64,000 nucleotides of DNA from Telopea speciosissima (Eukaryota > Streptophyta > Magnoliopsida > Proteales > Proteaceae). Below, piece after piece: positions 44,113-56,078 of the stretch; the first letter of the stretch is position 1; each line of letters begins with the position of its first letter. The notes below the pieces were generated by a model. It ran no database searches and was not told the origin of the DNA. It saw only the letters and a list, made by a program, of their open reading frames with translations. The position numbers and the translations under genes were made by a program. The stretch is taken from positions 10,558,001 to 10,622,000 of the forward strand of contig NC_057916.1 in assembly GCF_018873765.1 (NCBI RefSeq). The letters run 5' to 3'.

Positions 44113-44928
44113 TTGGTAAATCAAAGATAGTTTCTACTACTAGGGAACTCTGATGAATTTATTTGTCATTTGTACTCTTTGACATTTACCCAAAAAAAAT
44201 AAAAGTGTACTCTTTGACCTTTCGAGATCTTTTATGTTATCAACCCCATCTGTCATATGTGATCTTCTTCTTGTACAGTGAACAATACTGAATTATTGTT
44301 GGATATAAATTGTGTTACTGCTGTAACCATTTCCATGGCTACCTCAGTATCCATGAGATGTACTGCCTGCAGCACTTCTACTACTTCCTCCATTGATGTG
44401 CACCATAATTGTTTGGCTTCCACTTCCAGATTCGTAACCAAACCAATTCACTACAGTGGGCACAGCTCCTGCTGCTGCTTCACTCCCACTATTACCTTCC
44501 TCATGTCCAGCCCCATAACCCACGTACCAAGCCTGCTTCATTTGCATCACAAATGGATTTTATTTTATCTAGAAGTAAAATAGTCATATATGCTTTACCC
44601 TAAAATGGATTTTAGGGGTTTATCTTGTATTGAGTTTGTGGAATAAGGCTTTTCAATTTGGTTTCATTTTGTGGGTCGAAAGACTATGGCTGTCTCTTTC
44701 TCTATTTCAATAAATCCAGTGGTGGTTTTGAAGTTTTAGGCTTTCTAGCATTTCTTTAACTATCTTACAATCATCAACTTTTCTGCTACATTTGTTCGAA
44801 GATTGGTTTTGATTCTTATTTGCCTTTGATTTCAGATTAAAATTTTCGTAACTAGATTTTTGTCAGACAAACATTTTTGTTTTCCACACTGTAGGATCAG
44901 TTTTTGATTCATAGACTCTTGAAGAACA
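44113..44928. other. gene-free stretch
   Basis: An open minus-strand frame at 44344-44550 is rich in G, S, A and E but resembles nothing known and overlaps frames on the other strand. The right end may be the upstream flank that came with the 6-phosphogluconolactonase exon. No supportable gene. Confidence 0.4.
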
Positions 44929-45104
44929 ATGGCAACGTCTAGGGTCCCAAGGAGGGAGGGGAGTTGAGAGTTCATGAAAATGTGGAGGAACTTGCCACCG
45001 ATTTGGCTGACCATATAGCTGAATTATGTGAGATATCAATGAAGGAGAGCGGGTTCTTTGCCATTGCCTTAACTGGTGGTTCTCTCATCAGTTTGATAGG
45101 GGTA
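44929..45104 (+). pseudogene. 6-phosphogluconolactonase exon 1 relic
   Basis: The frame starting near 44964 reads LRVHENVEELATDLADHIAE then SGFFAIALTGGSLISLIG, which matches the N-terminus of cytosolic plant 6-phosphogluconolactonase (oxidative pentose phosphate pathway). It stops at a plausible donor (GGG|GTAAAA). The upstream ATG at 44929 (MATSRVPRREGS) is one frame off and runs into TGA, so a frameshift separates start and body. The remaining ~200 residues of the enzyme, including its WADER-type motif region, are not found downstream. It is therefore a truncated gene fragment, perhaps moved here by a transposon or left by deletion. Confidence 0.75.
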
Positions 45105-45253
45105 AAAACGCTTTCCCTTTCCACAGCTTTGTTGAGTGATTTTTTTTTGTGTTTCTTGGGCCACTAAAATTCATCCATTGCAAATTAATTCAAAAAAAGA
45201 ATGGAGAATATAATTTGGTTTAATCTGTTGTGTTAATTCATTGACAACTTGAT

Positions 45254-45334
45254 GGGTCTTTAGCTCAAATTGGTAGAGAACTTGGAACACGAGCATGTTC
45301 TAAGAGGATGGTGGTTCGAGTCTACCAAGGCCCT
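45254..45334 (+). ncRNA. tRNA-like gene with enlarged anticodon arm
   Basis: The acceptor stem GGGTCTT pairs with AAGGCCC (6 Watson-Crick pairs and one G-U), followed by a T discriminator base. The A box region TAGCTCAAATTGGTAGAG and B box GGTTCGAGTCT fit pol III promoters. The T arm GGTGG-TTCGAGT-CTACC is complete. The D stem has one mismatch (G10-A25). The central arm is not a normal 5+7 anticodon arm: CTTGGAACA and TGTTCTAAG pair over 9 bp around a 6-base loop CGAGCA, so no U33 or clear anticodon is present. No TTTT terminator follows closely. It is either a tRNA pseudogene or a non-decoding tRNA-like RNA. Confidence 0.6.
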
Positions 45335-46770
45335 CTTTATTCAATTGTTTATAGCATAGTTAGTTATGCCACTAATCCACACAAGAACCCAATTTTAATG
45401 GAATCTTTGAAATTTGACATCTTTTTATACTTACTTTAGTTATATTAATGAGATATTTTAATTTTATGCTAAGGTTGGTAAGAGAAAAGGATTTTACAAG
45501 TCTTTTTTTTGGTATAATTGACAAAGAAATGGTATTATTGTAATTAATATCAAATAGGAAAGAACAGGTTTTACCAAACACCATTTTTGTTCTGAACGGC
45601 ATTTTTTAGACCGTTACCAAACGGTCATTTTCGGTCTCAGAATGCCGTTCTAGACCAGAAACGCAAAAAAATGTTTCTAGTCAAGAACGAACGTTCTTTA
45701 TTCAGACCATTACCAAACGTAGCCTTAGGCACCCAGATACTTGGAAGGGCACATAGTAAATGACGAAATGCTTCGAGAATCAAGTCATCTTCCTCACAAA
45801 GTCAAGAAATTAAATATGGACATCATTGTCATTTGGACATTTGATCCATCATTTATAACCTCATACTGTAGGGGTCTAGAAGTTGAACCTTCCTTCAAAA
45901 GTTTAGATTCGGTCTTATAAACATTTCTGTGGTATTTGTTCCATATCAAACCAATTGGTACAAATCCGATACGTATCGGTATCAGGACTTCATAAGTCAT
46001 GGATGCAGTTCCACATTTAAATATTCCAATCAAACAGGTTTCCAAGTGGGTTGTGAGGTCTTACATGGATCCGGCCGGGTCTGTTTGGTCTATCCAAAGG
46101 GTGGACCAGACTTCCGTATTACCACAGTCTCGGAGCAGCTGAATCTAGGGTTTTTGTTTTCAGATAGATACGCTGGATCGGAATCGACAGCTACTGATTC
46201 GACCTGGATTCCGAACCTTAAAAAAAAATAAAATCAAGATTTAAGTTTGTCCACATGTACCTGCATTCCAAGTGCCAAGTGGCAATTTGAACCATTGAGA
46301 GGATGCTGTGAAACTGATAGAGGAGTTTAGATCTGCTACTTACATGGGGACAGGTGGGGACAGTTCTGAACCCTTCATGGGGTGTAGGACCTGCCTCTAG
46401 GATGTGGAACCCATGTCTCATGGAGGGGTCAGATCTATCCCCACTCCGTATACTCTATTCCTATTAAGAGTATAGCGAGTGCAAGTTATAAGTGGAAGAC
46501 CACGGTCACCTGCAAAATCCAAAAGTGGGTAAAACCTAAAACCATAGATTATGACTCCGAGTGAATAAGCCAGGTGTCATAAAGAATTGAACGTTTTCCT
46601 TGACTAGTACGTCCTCTCTTCTTCTTTGTCTTAATTTTATTAACTTACTATTACTCTCTTCATCACTACCATTTCAATTGTCTATATAGATACTGAAGAA
46701 GAAAGTAGAAGAAGAAGAAGAAGAAGATCACAGACATTGCAAGAGAAACAGTCTTCAACGATCAGAGAAG
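45335..46770. other. upstream region of the MLO3-like gene, with repeats
   Basis: A diverged MITE with TTACCAAAC motifs ends at about 45725 in ACGTAGCCTTA. A GATACCGAT-family copy lies near 45940-46215 (CCGATACGTATCGGTATCAG; GGATCGGAATCG). A (GAA)n tract at about 46697-46726 is in the probable 5' leader of the MLO gene. No other gene was seen. Confidence 0.5.
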
Positions 46771-49700
46771 ATGGCAGCAGGGGAAAGCTCTGCCACAGAT
46801 CGCTCTCTCCAAGATACATCCACTTGGGCACTGGCTACTGTTTGCTTCTGCTTCATCTCTTTCTCAATTCTTCTTGAGCACTCCATTAATATCATCTCCA
46901 AAGTAAGTATTTAATTAAACCCAAATTATATTCTCCATTCTTTTATTGAATTAATTTGCAATGAATGAATTTCAGTGGCTTAAGAAGCACCACAAGAAAT
47001 CACTCAACGAAGCTGTGGAAAAGCTTAAATCAGGTCTGGGTTTGTATTCAAACATAAATTTTTTTTTACTTCTTTAATAAATGATTTCATAATTTGGTTT
47101 CTGGGTTTCTGGTTTCTGTTCTGATGGTTCATGGGTGTTGCAGAACTGATGCTTGTAGGTTTCATTTCACTTATATTAGCAACAACACAAAGAGCCATTC
47201 CCAATATCTGCATACCCATTAAAGCTGCAGACACCATGCTTCCATGCCGTAAAAATAAAACCAAAACAGGGGTGAAACTAAAGGTGATCGAACACTTATT
47301 AAAGAAGAGTGGTTCATGGCATAGACTCTTATTAGCCTCTGGGAGTACTGGAACTGGTGCCAGTTCCAATTCTGATAAATGTGCCAGTAAAGTATGTCTA
47401 CAATTAATCAATTAATTGCTTTCTCTATATATCATCTAAAATCAAAACCTGCAAAACAGAGGGTAATTATACTAAAATAATGGATTATATATGTTTATAT
47501 GATTTGCAGGGAATGGTTTCTCTGGTTTCACAACAAGGGTTACGCCAATTACATATCTTCATCTTTATATTAGCAGCAACTCAACTTGTCTACAGTCTTC
47601 TCACCATGGTATTAGGAAAAGCTAAGGTACAGAGTCTCTAATCCCAGTTTACTGACCCACCTGCCCAAGAAAAAACCTCTTTTCATGGAGGAATATTGAC
47701 TTTGACCTGATGATTTCAATTCAAGATTCCAAATTCCTTTAAATTTGAATTGTTGAACTTGGACCAGGACCCAACCCTCTTAGGACCACCCATTAAAGTG
47801 GGTAATGGTCAGAAGTTAATTTTTTCAATTCTTGGATTAACAGATGAAGCGTTGGAAAGCTTGGGAAGAAGAGACTCGAACCATCTCATACCAAGTGGCT
47901 AATGGTATACTTCTATACCTCTATCTTCTTCCATTTCTCTTTAATTAATTATCTTATGGTTTACTTGAAAACTTCAGTTAATTAGTATATCTATCACTGT
48001 ATCACATTCTCCATTTTAATAATACAAGGTCGGTCTAAGTAATAGAGACATCTATATATTCAACAATCTTAAGGTAGCACATTCTAGAGGTTGTTAATAA
48101 GTCAAGTCATTGCTCCCACAATTGAACTATTAATTTACTTATAAGTAGAAAAATAGTTCTTTACCAAAAAAAAAACAAAAATTTAGAAAAATCAAGAGAG
48201 AGGATTCTCTGACCTAGCAACATGCGTAGGGAACACACCACTCAGGAACGACGAAAATATTTCATACATAAGGGTAGAGAGGTCATTTCGTGTGAAGATG
48301 AGAGAGATAGATCAAGAGTATGGACCAGTGTACCCTCCATTGTCAGCTCAGAGAACCTTTCCCCAAAAATCAATATAGGAGTCATAGAACTTAGGAAGAG
48401 GGTTTCCTCTTATGCCTGTGTGTATTTTTTTGCACCAATAGGAATGAAGGGTTTGAACTGTCAAATAAAGGGTTTTTTTTTTTAATGGAGGAGAGAGAGT
48501 GTGGATCCCATTATTTTTTTGAGGGGGCATGTAAAAGAATCCACACGATGACATAGTGCAGTTCCTTTTCTCTAGGAGTTGTGTCCAAAGAAATGAAATG
48601 GGAGCTTTAGATTGCAAAATTATCATGTTTCCTTGCTTTAATTTGCTTCCTTAAATTTAATGTCTCTTCAATTCAGATCCTAAACGGTTTAGATTTATAC
48701 GGCAAACAACATTTGGAAGACGGCATATGAGTATTTGGACAGAATCGCTATGGATTGTGAGTTCACATTCTCCTCTTTTTTCTTCTTTGATCGAAGGAAT
48801 GAAGTTTACTTAGGCTCCATCTGGTTGCAAGGTAAATAAAGAAATTGAAAATTAAATTAAATTAAGACGAAATAGATACTGCTATAATCATTATCTAACA
48901 TAATTAATTGTTGCAAGTCTCAAGTCAAAGTTAAAAGAGCAACAAAATTTCTTACATTTTGAAAAAATAAATAATTTTTTTTGAAAAATATAATTACCAA
49001 TTATGATAAGAGTTTTAAGTAGGATAAAGGTTTTTTTTTCTTTTTTGAATCACTTTCATTTCCCTTCCTTTGACTTGCAACTAGATGGAGCCTTAGTTAT
49101 TTTCTCATATATGAAGTTCACATGAAATAATGCATTGCACTGATCATAAATGTGGAATGGAGCAGAAATGTTTCTTCCGCCAATTCTTTAATTCAGTGGC
49201 GAAAGTTGATTATCTCACGTTGCGCCATGGCTTCATCGCAGTAAGATTATCTTTCAGATTAAGTACCTACTGTCTTTTTCAAAGATACTGAACAAGAATT
49301 ACTGACAAAATAATCTTTCTTAATTCCTAATAGGCTCATTTGCCCACACACAGCAACTTCAATTTCCAACAATACATACAACGATCCTTGGAGGATGATT
49401 TCAAAGTAGTTGTGGGAATCAGGTCATAAGTTTACCCTCTTACCATCTGATTATATTCTGATATAATATATATATATACTCTTCATGAAAGTATTCTTCA
49501 TTGAAATGTGAAGACAAACATCCATTCAAAGCACCATTTGATCTAGTTTACACTCACTCTTGCCCATTTCTCTAACTTGAAAATATTTAGAACTCAATAT
49601 AAACATGAAACCATACCATTGTTTTGAATCCAAAACATTGAAAGAAGTACAAAGGCATTTCCATCAACCATAGATATATAATCTTACCAGTCTAATTTGT

Positions 49701-51166
49701 TTGTCTCAACAGTCCCCCTATGTGGTTAGCTGTCGTCATCTTCATGCTTGCTGATGTGCATGGTAAGAATGCTATGAATCCTTCAATTTACAACATTTTT
49801 TCCCCCTTTTCAAACACTATTTCTGTTGATTCTAAGATCTTTTGAGCTGAACCAGGATGGCATATGTATCTTTGGGTAGCCTATGCTCCATTGATTGTAA
49901 GTGTTTAAGCAACATACCCCTTTTCTTTTCTTTCTTCCCCCCATCCCCCGAACTCTAGTTTTCTGATCACTACCCGCTCTTACTTCATCTGTAGTTCGTC
50001 CTAACTCTTGGAACCAAGCTTGAAGTCATTGTTGCAAGAATGGCTCTGCAACTCAAAGACCTGAACATTGTAATTACAGGAGCCCCTGTGGTGCAACCTA
50101 ATGACAATCTTTTCTGGTTCAGCCAACCTAAATTTGTGTTGACACTTCTTCATTTTACCCTGTTCATGGTAAGTCTCCTTTTAATGCCAGCAAAAGAGAA
50201 TTCCTGTTTAAATGATATTTGATCTCAAAATTAAATGACTCTACTTTTTCTTATCTTCCTAGAATGCTTTCGACGTGGCATTCTTTATCTGGGTAACGGT
50301 GCGTGTCCCCTCTTCCCTTTGTTCTGATGTCAAATACAAACTCAAATACCAGCATAATAGATTGGTGTGGGGGAAAAGAACTTCTCAGCTGATTATTTTT
50401 ATTTTTCATTTCTGATGTTTCCAGTTAGAATTTGGGATCAACTCTTGTTATCATGAGTACATCGAGATTACAATCACAAGGGTGGTATTAGCGTAAGTGC
50501 CATCTTCCTTCTTATCAGTTACAATTTCCTCTCCTTCCTCTGTTTTATGCTTTAGAGGAACAGCAACTATTAGTATTTCATGACTAGTGAACACCAACTT
50601 CTTTTGGTATGTTAGGGTGATTGTACAAGTCATTTGCAGCTACATTACTCTCCCACTCTATGCCCTTGTTACACAGGTAAGTTCTATAAATAATCAAATA
50701 ATCTGTTATGAACACTCACAAACATCTAAGTTACTGGTAACCATGGGATGACTCACATGCATCTGAATGGATCATATAACTGAACAATAAATTACAAAGG
50801 ATTGTTGTTTGGACACAGATGGGTTCTCACTTCAAGAGTGCGGTGCTGGAAGAACAAACCGCCAAAGTAATAAAGCAATGGTATGCAGACGTGAAGAAGA
50901 GGCAGAAGATGAAGAAATTAACAAGTCTACCTAACTCTGAAATTGGGAGCAGCAGGAAAACTATTACTAGGGAAGTTTCTTCCCCAACTACATCCCCCCG
51001 GCCAACAAGGACACTTTCAAAAACTATTTCTTCTCTCAATTGGAATGATGAAATCAGTCAAGTCCAAGAGGAACCAGGTGAGGCCAATGTTCCTTCTAGG
51101 GCATTGGTAGTAGAATTGCCAATCTTGGAGTGTCATGAGAAGCCCTCCACAATCAGAAAGAACTGA
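46771..51166 (+). CDS. MLO3-like: MLO-like protein, AtMLO3 type (clade VI)
   Basis: Fifteen exons: 46771-46902, 46976-47033, 47144-47391, 47510-47626, 47844-47904, 48677-48756, 49166-49240, 49334-49422, 49713-49762, 49856-49896, 49995-50168, 50263-50298, 50425-50492, 50616-50676 and 50819-51166. They total 1638 nt, giving 545 aa. It is a seven-transmembrane MLO protein. Recognisable words: [19 protein letters not shown] at the start, [16 protein letters not shown] in loop 1, [70 protein letters not shown] and [25 protein letters not shown] and the FGINSCYH word match AtMLO3 as remembered, the single Arabidopsis clade VI member. A calmodulin-binding-like helix ([17 protein letters not shown]) is at ~438-455. 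The C-terminal tail is short and lacks the clade V FSF motif. Ten internal exons have the same lengths as in the MLO2-like gene at 10413-16639. All introns read GT-AG. Its role in mildew interaction or ageing is not predictable from sequence. Confidence 0.95.
48184..48374. mobile_element. degenerate palindromic MITE in MLO3-like intron 5
   Basis: GATTCTCTGACCTAGCAAC at the left resembles the complement of GTCAGCTCAGAGAACC at the right. The centre contains GGTAGAGAGGTCATTTCGTG, typical of the palindromic family. Ends are uncertain. Confidence 0.5.
48813..49092. mobile_element. Tourist-like (PIF/Harbinger) MITE in MLO3-like intron 6
   Basis: This 280-bp element starts GGCTCCATCTGGTTGCAAG and ends CTTGCAACTAGATGGAGCC, so the 19-bp terminal inverted repeats differ at one position. 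TTA flanks it on both sides (48810-48812 and 49093-49095), the standard 3-bp target of this superfamily. The interior is AT-rich and non-coding. Its similar ends point to a fairly young insertion. Confidence 0.9.
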
Positions 51167-52517
51167 ATTCATATGATGCAATGGATAGATAGCTTCAGTG
51201 GTTTGTTTACATTCAACATGTGACACTGAGATTGTCACATCAAATGAGAGAACCTAAGCCTACAACAGCTCCTAGCAGGCCATACCTGGCCATACAGAAG
51301 CTGTTGTTATAATATGTCATCCCTATACCTTGATTTAAGATGACAAAATGTGTACATGTATGAATTTTTTGATCCCCCTAGCAAACATAAAAATGCAACA
51401 TTTTATCCATTTGGTCTTAAAACTTAAGGACTGATCCTACACAACTGTTAAAAGGCAGGCAGAAACTGGATCCAAACACAGCAATTTTGTAGGCTAACAT
51501 CCTAACAGAAAATAACTTGGAGCTCTGATGTACAATAAGAACCCCCAAGTAATGCTATGTGATTCCATCACAATTAGACATATAAGATCCTCATCGACAC
51601 TCTTTCATACAAGGTCACGGTGAAGTGTTTATCAATGTTGTTCACTGTCAGATCATTCAAGTGAAAGTCTACTTTATAAATTACTAAATTCATCATAAGA
51701 GTACCCAGAAAACAAGAGGAGATGGTGGTTGGAATTCAATGAAAAGGGTAAGAGATCAAACAGAAATTGGATACCTATACAACTGACAAGGCCCAACATA
51801 CAAGTATGAAGCAATCACCTCTGCCATGGTTACCTCATATAAATATTTGAATGCCACAACCTTAATCCCTTAAGGCCTTACTAGGGTTGGGGGAAGAAAG
51901 AAGAGTCAATGTCAGTAGAATGGACAAAGTAGTCATAGTCCATGTGTAAATTGGTGGGGATCGAGGTTATAGGTATAAGTATCAGTCTCACTATCGGCCT
52001 CAGCTGATATCGATATGATACCGATATAGATTGGCTGGAATCGGGCCATATCGGGCATAATTTCAGAACTTAGGTACTTTTTGTCTGATCCGTATGCGGA
52101 TCGGCCTTTTTGGGGATACGATACCCAATAACCGATACCTAGAACCATGATGAGGGGATTGGCAAAAGTCCATACCTATCCTGCCATGGATAAGGGAGAT
52201 TAAGGAAAGGACCAAATCCTATGTAATTACAATATTAGACTGGTGAAAGGCTCCCTGATATCCCAATCAATCATCCAGGTCCTCATAAAAATTTGCAAAA
52301 TTTCCAACCTCTTTTTTCCCTTCCACTTGTTAATTGTAATCCCTTACCATTGCCCGAGCACCACAACACTGAAAAACAAGATTTTCTTGGCCCAAAATGA
52401 AAAGCCTTTCATTTTCTCTCACTTATTGCTTCTTCTTCCATTGGCACCACATGAAACCTTATTAAATTTAGGTATTGGTGGGTATTAGTGGCCAACAATC
52501 TTCTCAGTTTCTCAGCT
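51167..52517. other. intergenic between MLO3-like and DUF1685-like genes
   Basis: The left part holds the 3' untranslated region of the MLO gene. A GATACCGAT-family repeat occupies 51955-52150. The frame at 52243-52488 lies in the likely promoter/leader of the next gene and shows no family resemblance. Confidence 0.5.
51955..52150. repeat. GATACCGAT-family repeat, copy 8
   Basis: GATATCGATATGATACCGAT and GGATACGATACCCAATAACC with ACCGATACCTAGAACCATG at the right end. The CCATG end agrees with copies 2 and 6. Confidence 0.6.
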
Positions 52518-53396
52518 ATGGCTAATCATTGCTTCCCTAACCTTGTTGGAGCAATGGATCGACTTTGGTTCCACCATATCATTTTTCTCTCAGAGCCAAT
52601 GACAATACTTAGCCCCAAAACCACCAAACCCATGTCAGAGACTCCTTTGATCTCACTTTCAAGTCCAAACCTCTGTGATTCAACTCCTTCAGAGGATGAA
52701 ATCTCATCAGCCTCATCTCCAACTACTACTCAGGTAATTCTAGTAGTCTAATGATCTGTTTCTGAATTTCTGCTGCTGTCGTGCTTTAGTTATCCCATTC
52801 ATGTCAATAACTGGGGCTTAATTTATCTTGTGGCAAAGGATGACTTCTACAACGAAGAAGAGGAATTAAGACCCACAAGGTTAAACCTTTCAACAACAAC
52901 CAAAATCCGGTCCCAATCATCGTCTCCTTCGGTGAAAAAAATCCCAAATCGTCGCAGATATTCAGGTAGTGTTAGTGGTGAGGGAAGGAGATTAAGGAAG
53001 ACGAAGAGCTGCAAGAGCTTATGGGAACTGGAATACGAAGAGTTAAAAGGGTTCAGCGATCTGGGCTTCAAGTTCAAGAAAGAACTGGTGACACCACGAA
53101 TGATGAGCGTCATCCCTGGTCTTCAGAGACTGGAGGAATACGAAGGAAGAGAAGAACACCGATGTGCCGACGAAGCACCCAAAGACGATGAAATTGAAGT
53201 AGATAGAGAGGAGGATGAGGAGGAGGAGCAAAGAGGAGTAATGAGGCCTTATCTGTCTGAGGCTTGGCTGATAAAGAGACCCGATTCGCCACTCCTCAAT
53301 CTCAAGATCCCAAGAGCTTCTGCGGCTGATGATATGAAGAAGCATCTTCGGTTCTGGGCCAGAACTGTGGCTGCTGTGATTCAACAAGAATCTTGA
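52518..53396 (+). CDS. DUF1685-like plant protein
   Basis: Two exons, 52518-52733 and 52839-53396, total 774 nt and give 257 aa. The start is the ATG at 52518 (MANHCFPNLVGAMDRLWFHH); frames extending further upstream lack an ATG. Exon 1 ends in a serine/threonine-rich stretch. Exon 2 has a basic segment (KIPNRRRYSGS), then the conserved-looking block LRKTKSCKSLWELEYEELKG, FSDLGFKFKKE, RMMSVIPGLQRL. An acidic run follows (VDREEDEEEEQ, ~185-200), and the C-terminal block RPYLSEAWLIKRPDSPLLNL ... MKKHLRFWARTVAAVIQQ. The ELKG-DLGF-PGL and MK..LRFWA pattern matches the plant DUF1685 family, whose function is unknown. The acceptor of the intron is AAAG rather than CAG. No transmembrane or signal sequence was seen. 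Confidence 0.8.
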
Positions 53397-54694
53397 AATT
53401 TTTTTATTTGAACCTTTTTTGAAAGAAAGAAAAGGAATTGAGAAGTGATGGGAGTACATTTGGTTCAGGGAAAATAAATTCGCCAGTAAAAGTTAAGGGC
53501 AATAGATCACTGTGATGTAGCGCCTGCATCAGCACGGGACCAATGAGAATGTACGTGGAATTACAATTACTTGAGTGGGATTTTATATTTCATTCAGAGT
53601 TGAACGGTAAATTCACACGTATCTAAAATGGGTTTAGGAAAACTTTTGCCTTAAATCCTTCTAAGGACACTCCTAGGTTAGAGATCAATTACATCTCAAC
53701 GAACTAAAACGCCTGCGGTTGTGCCAAGTTTTGTTCTCAACTTATTGTTTGGGATTTTGATTGTATTTTGTATTGTCTACGATTATTGGGAAAAACCTCA
53801 TTTTCCACATACCCTTGTGACTTGTGAGTTGTCACTTGTGACATCAAAGGGTAAGCTTTTCAACTATCCTTGGAAGAAGTAGAGAATGGATGTCGTGACG
53901 TTTAGATAAATTACATACCCTTGTGTCATCAAGAAATAAATAGAAAAATACCTGGTCGCGTGGTTCTTGCATTTAGACACAGTATCACTTGTCCTCATGA
54001 AAGTACTATTGTACTTTTACTAAAAAATAGAAATCTCTTCCAAATCAATGCTCGAGCATGCGTTACCATTATCCAGTGCACAAATGCAGGCTCTAAAGGC
54101 CCAAGCAACGTTCTCTAGACAATAAAAAAATTTATTGTAAGGAGACATAGGATAAATAAAGGATCAGGAACCCTTGCCCGTAATAAAATTAAGGAATATA
54201 ATATAGAAGATGCGAGGGAAGACAATAATATCCACACGTTATGGAAGAGGATTTATGGTTTGAAACACAAATTTTGCAGTGGAGTGTGTCTTAGAACCCA
54301 CCTAATTTATCCTTAGGATTGACTATGGAAAACACACACACACACACATACTTATCTTCATAAAGCTTGAAAATGGAAAGACAAAATTAATGGGACTGAT
54401 AATAATTATTTCCAACTTATCCTTAAAAAGAGAAATCCTCTCGTTCCATCTACCACAGTTTATGAACTCTTGATTGATCAGAAACTAGAGATTCGATGTA
54501 AATATAATGATTTCCACTAAGCTTTAATCCTAGCCAGAAAATGCATTGTGGGGAGTGGGTGACATGGGACTCCATGTTGTTTCTACATATTCATATCCTT
54601 TGGAGCTAGATGAGGTGCCCCATTTATCTTTACATTTCCTCATTGGAGTGGTTGGTGGCAAACGGATTGCTTATTTTACCTAAAATCCTTGTTC

Positions 54695-55185
54695 AATTAT
54701 TGGGTCGGATATTTTTAAAATTTCAGCCTAAACCTTGATCCCCTTGGCTTGGTCCAGACTCCAGACCCATTCTGGCCCTAATTAAGACCTAAAAACCTCA
54801 ACCTGAGCCCAACCCTGTCAAACTCAGTCTGGTTCAGGTCTGCCCTAATTGGCTCTGATTGGGCCGAACTAAGCAAGATTGGCCCTGATTGACCCTGATC
54901 TTTCTTTGCCATTTAATTAAGGTCGAGTTGACCTTAATTGGCCCTGACCCTAATACTTTCGAGAATTATCCATATCTAAAATCAATTCTCCTGACTATTA
55001 AAAGAAAAAAAAAAAACACAAATCCATTTGTCTTATGTTAAACATATTCAACACTTGTTTAAACACATACTTATTCCTTAGCCTCATACCATTCGGGGTT
55101 GGGTTGGGTTGGGTTGGGTTGGGTTGGGTTGGGCTGGGCCGGGCTCAACCTAAGACCTCAACCCTAGCCTAGCCCGACATGCATC
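54695..55185. repeat. hAT-like GC-rich repeat with (TTGGG)n expansion
   Basis: Motifs TTGGCCCTGACCCTAA, GGCCCTGATTGACCCTGATC and CAACCCTAGCCTAGCCCGAC with the right end ATGCATCCCA relate it to 681-1222. A pentamer run GGGTT, about 7-8 copies, occupies 55095-55133 and looks telomere-like but is internal to the repeat. Confidence 0.6.
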
Positions 55186-56078
55186 CCATATATATACGTC
55201 TATCATACACCGACCACTGTCATGCACTCTCCCATAATTCTTGATTTTTAAAGCTCTATTTTACCACTAAGAAAACTCCATGTGTGCTACAACTTGACAT
55301 GTGAACAAGGGACTTAAGGATCTATCTGTCCACAAAAATTGGGTTTCATCCAACATTTCAAGTGGCAAATTTTGGACCTAATCAAATAAGCTTATTTAAT
55401 TGGGTCAAATACTTTATCCTAATTATTATTTTTTGGGGTAAACGTCCTAATTAATTTTTGAACTTATGCCATTATGCACATTAAAATGGTTTCTTCATTT
55501 ATTTCAACAGTTTTTTTTTTGTTGGGTTTAATGCCTTTTTAATAAGGTTTATGAGCCATAAACAATATTAAATGATCATTATTTTAGCATCTTGTAAAAT
55601 GGTTTAAAACGTCGAAGAGACAAGAAAGTAACATTTTCAACCTCCCTATCAATTTTCTCTATCCCTATCATTATTTTACCACTTGATCTGATAAAAATTT
55701 GCCCTTTAAACAGCCACCTGTTTGGTTTAAATCAGTTCCAATTTTTGAAAGATTCAGATTGTGTTTGGTATGCATTTTTTAAACAAATTATGGATTCAGA
55801 ACGCGATCTAAAACGAGAAAATAGAGAAGAATCGGATTTCATAATCATTTCAAGAATCCAAATTTATTAAATAGACAAGAGTTTTGTCATGCTTACATCC
55901 AGCACTCCCTCATCATGCCTGACTTTATTAATTACCAAGTGACTATTCAGTTGGGTTTCAAATTTGCTGGACATACTCTCCTTATCACCCACTGAAACGC
56001 TACCTGGTCGCATGGCCAGCGAGACTAATTCGCCTAGACACAAAACCGCCGTGTCCCTATATATGGAAAGGTGAAAAT

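Noticed and set aside
44253-44583. Possible glycine/serine-rich gene on the minus strand
   Set aside because: Frames overlap on both strands, there is no domain, no splice structure and no clear start; composition alone is not enough.
44113-45254. Organellar DNA insertion around the tRNA-like locus
   Set aside because: The tRNA-like sequence does not match a plastid or mitochondrial tRNA that I recognise, and flanks show no organellar genes.
53043-53459. Minus-strand frame of 138 codons opposite the DUF1685-like gene
   Set aside because: It is antisense to the well-supported exon 2 and has no family resemblance.
54331-54347. (AC)n run considered as a CRISPR-like or regulatory array
   Set aside because: It is a simple dinucleotide repeat; there is no spacer-repeat structure anywhere in the window.
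55095-55133. Interstitial telomere repeat
   Set aside because: The unit is GGGTT, not TTTAGGG, and it is continuous with a hAT-like subterminal motif array.
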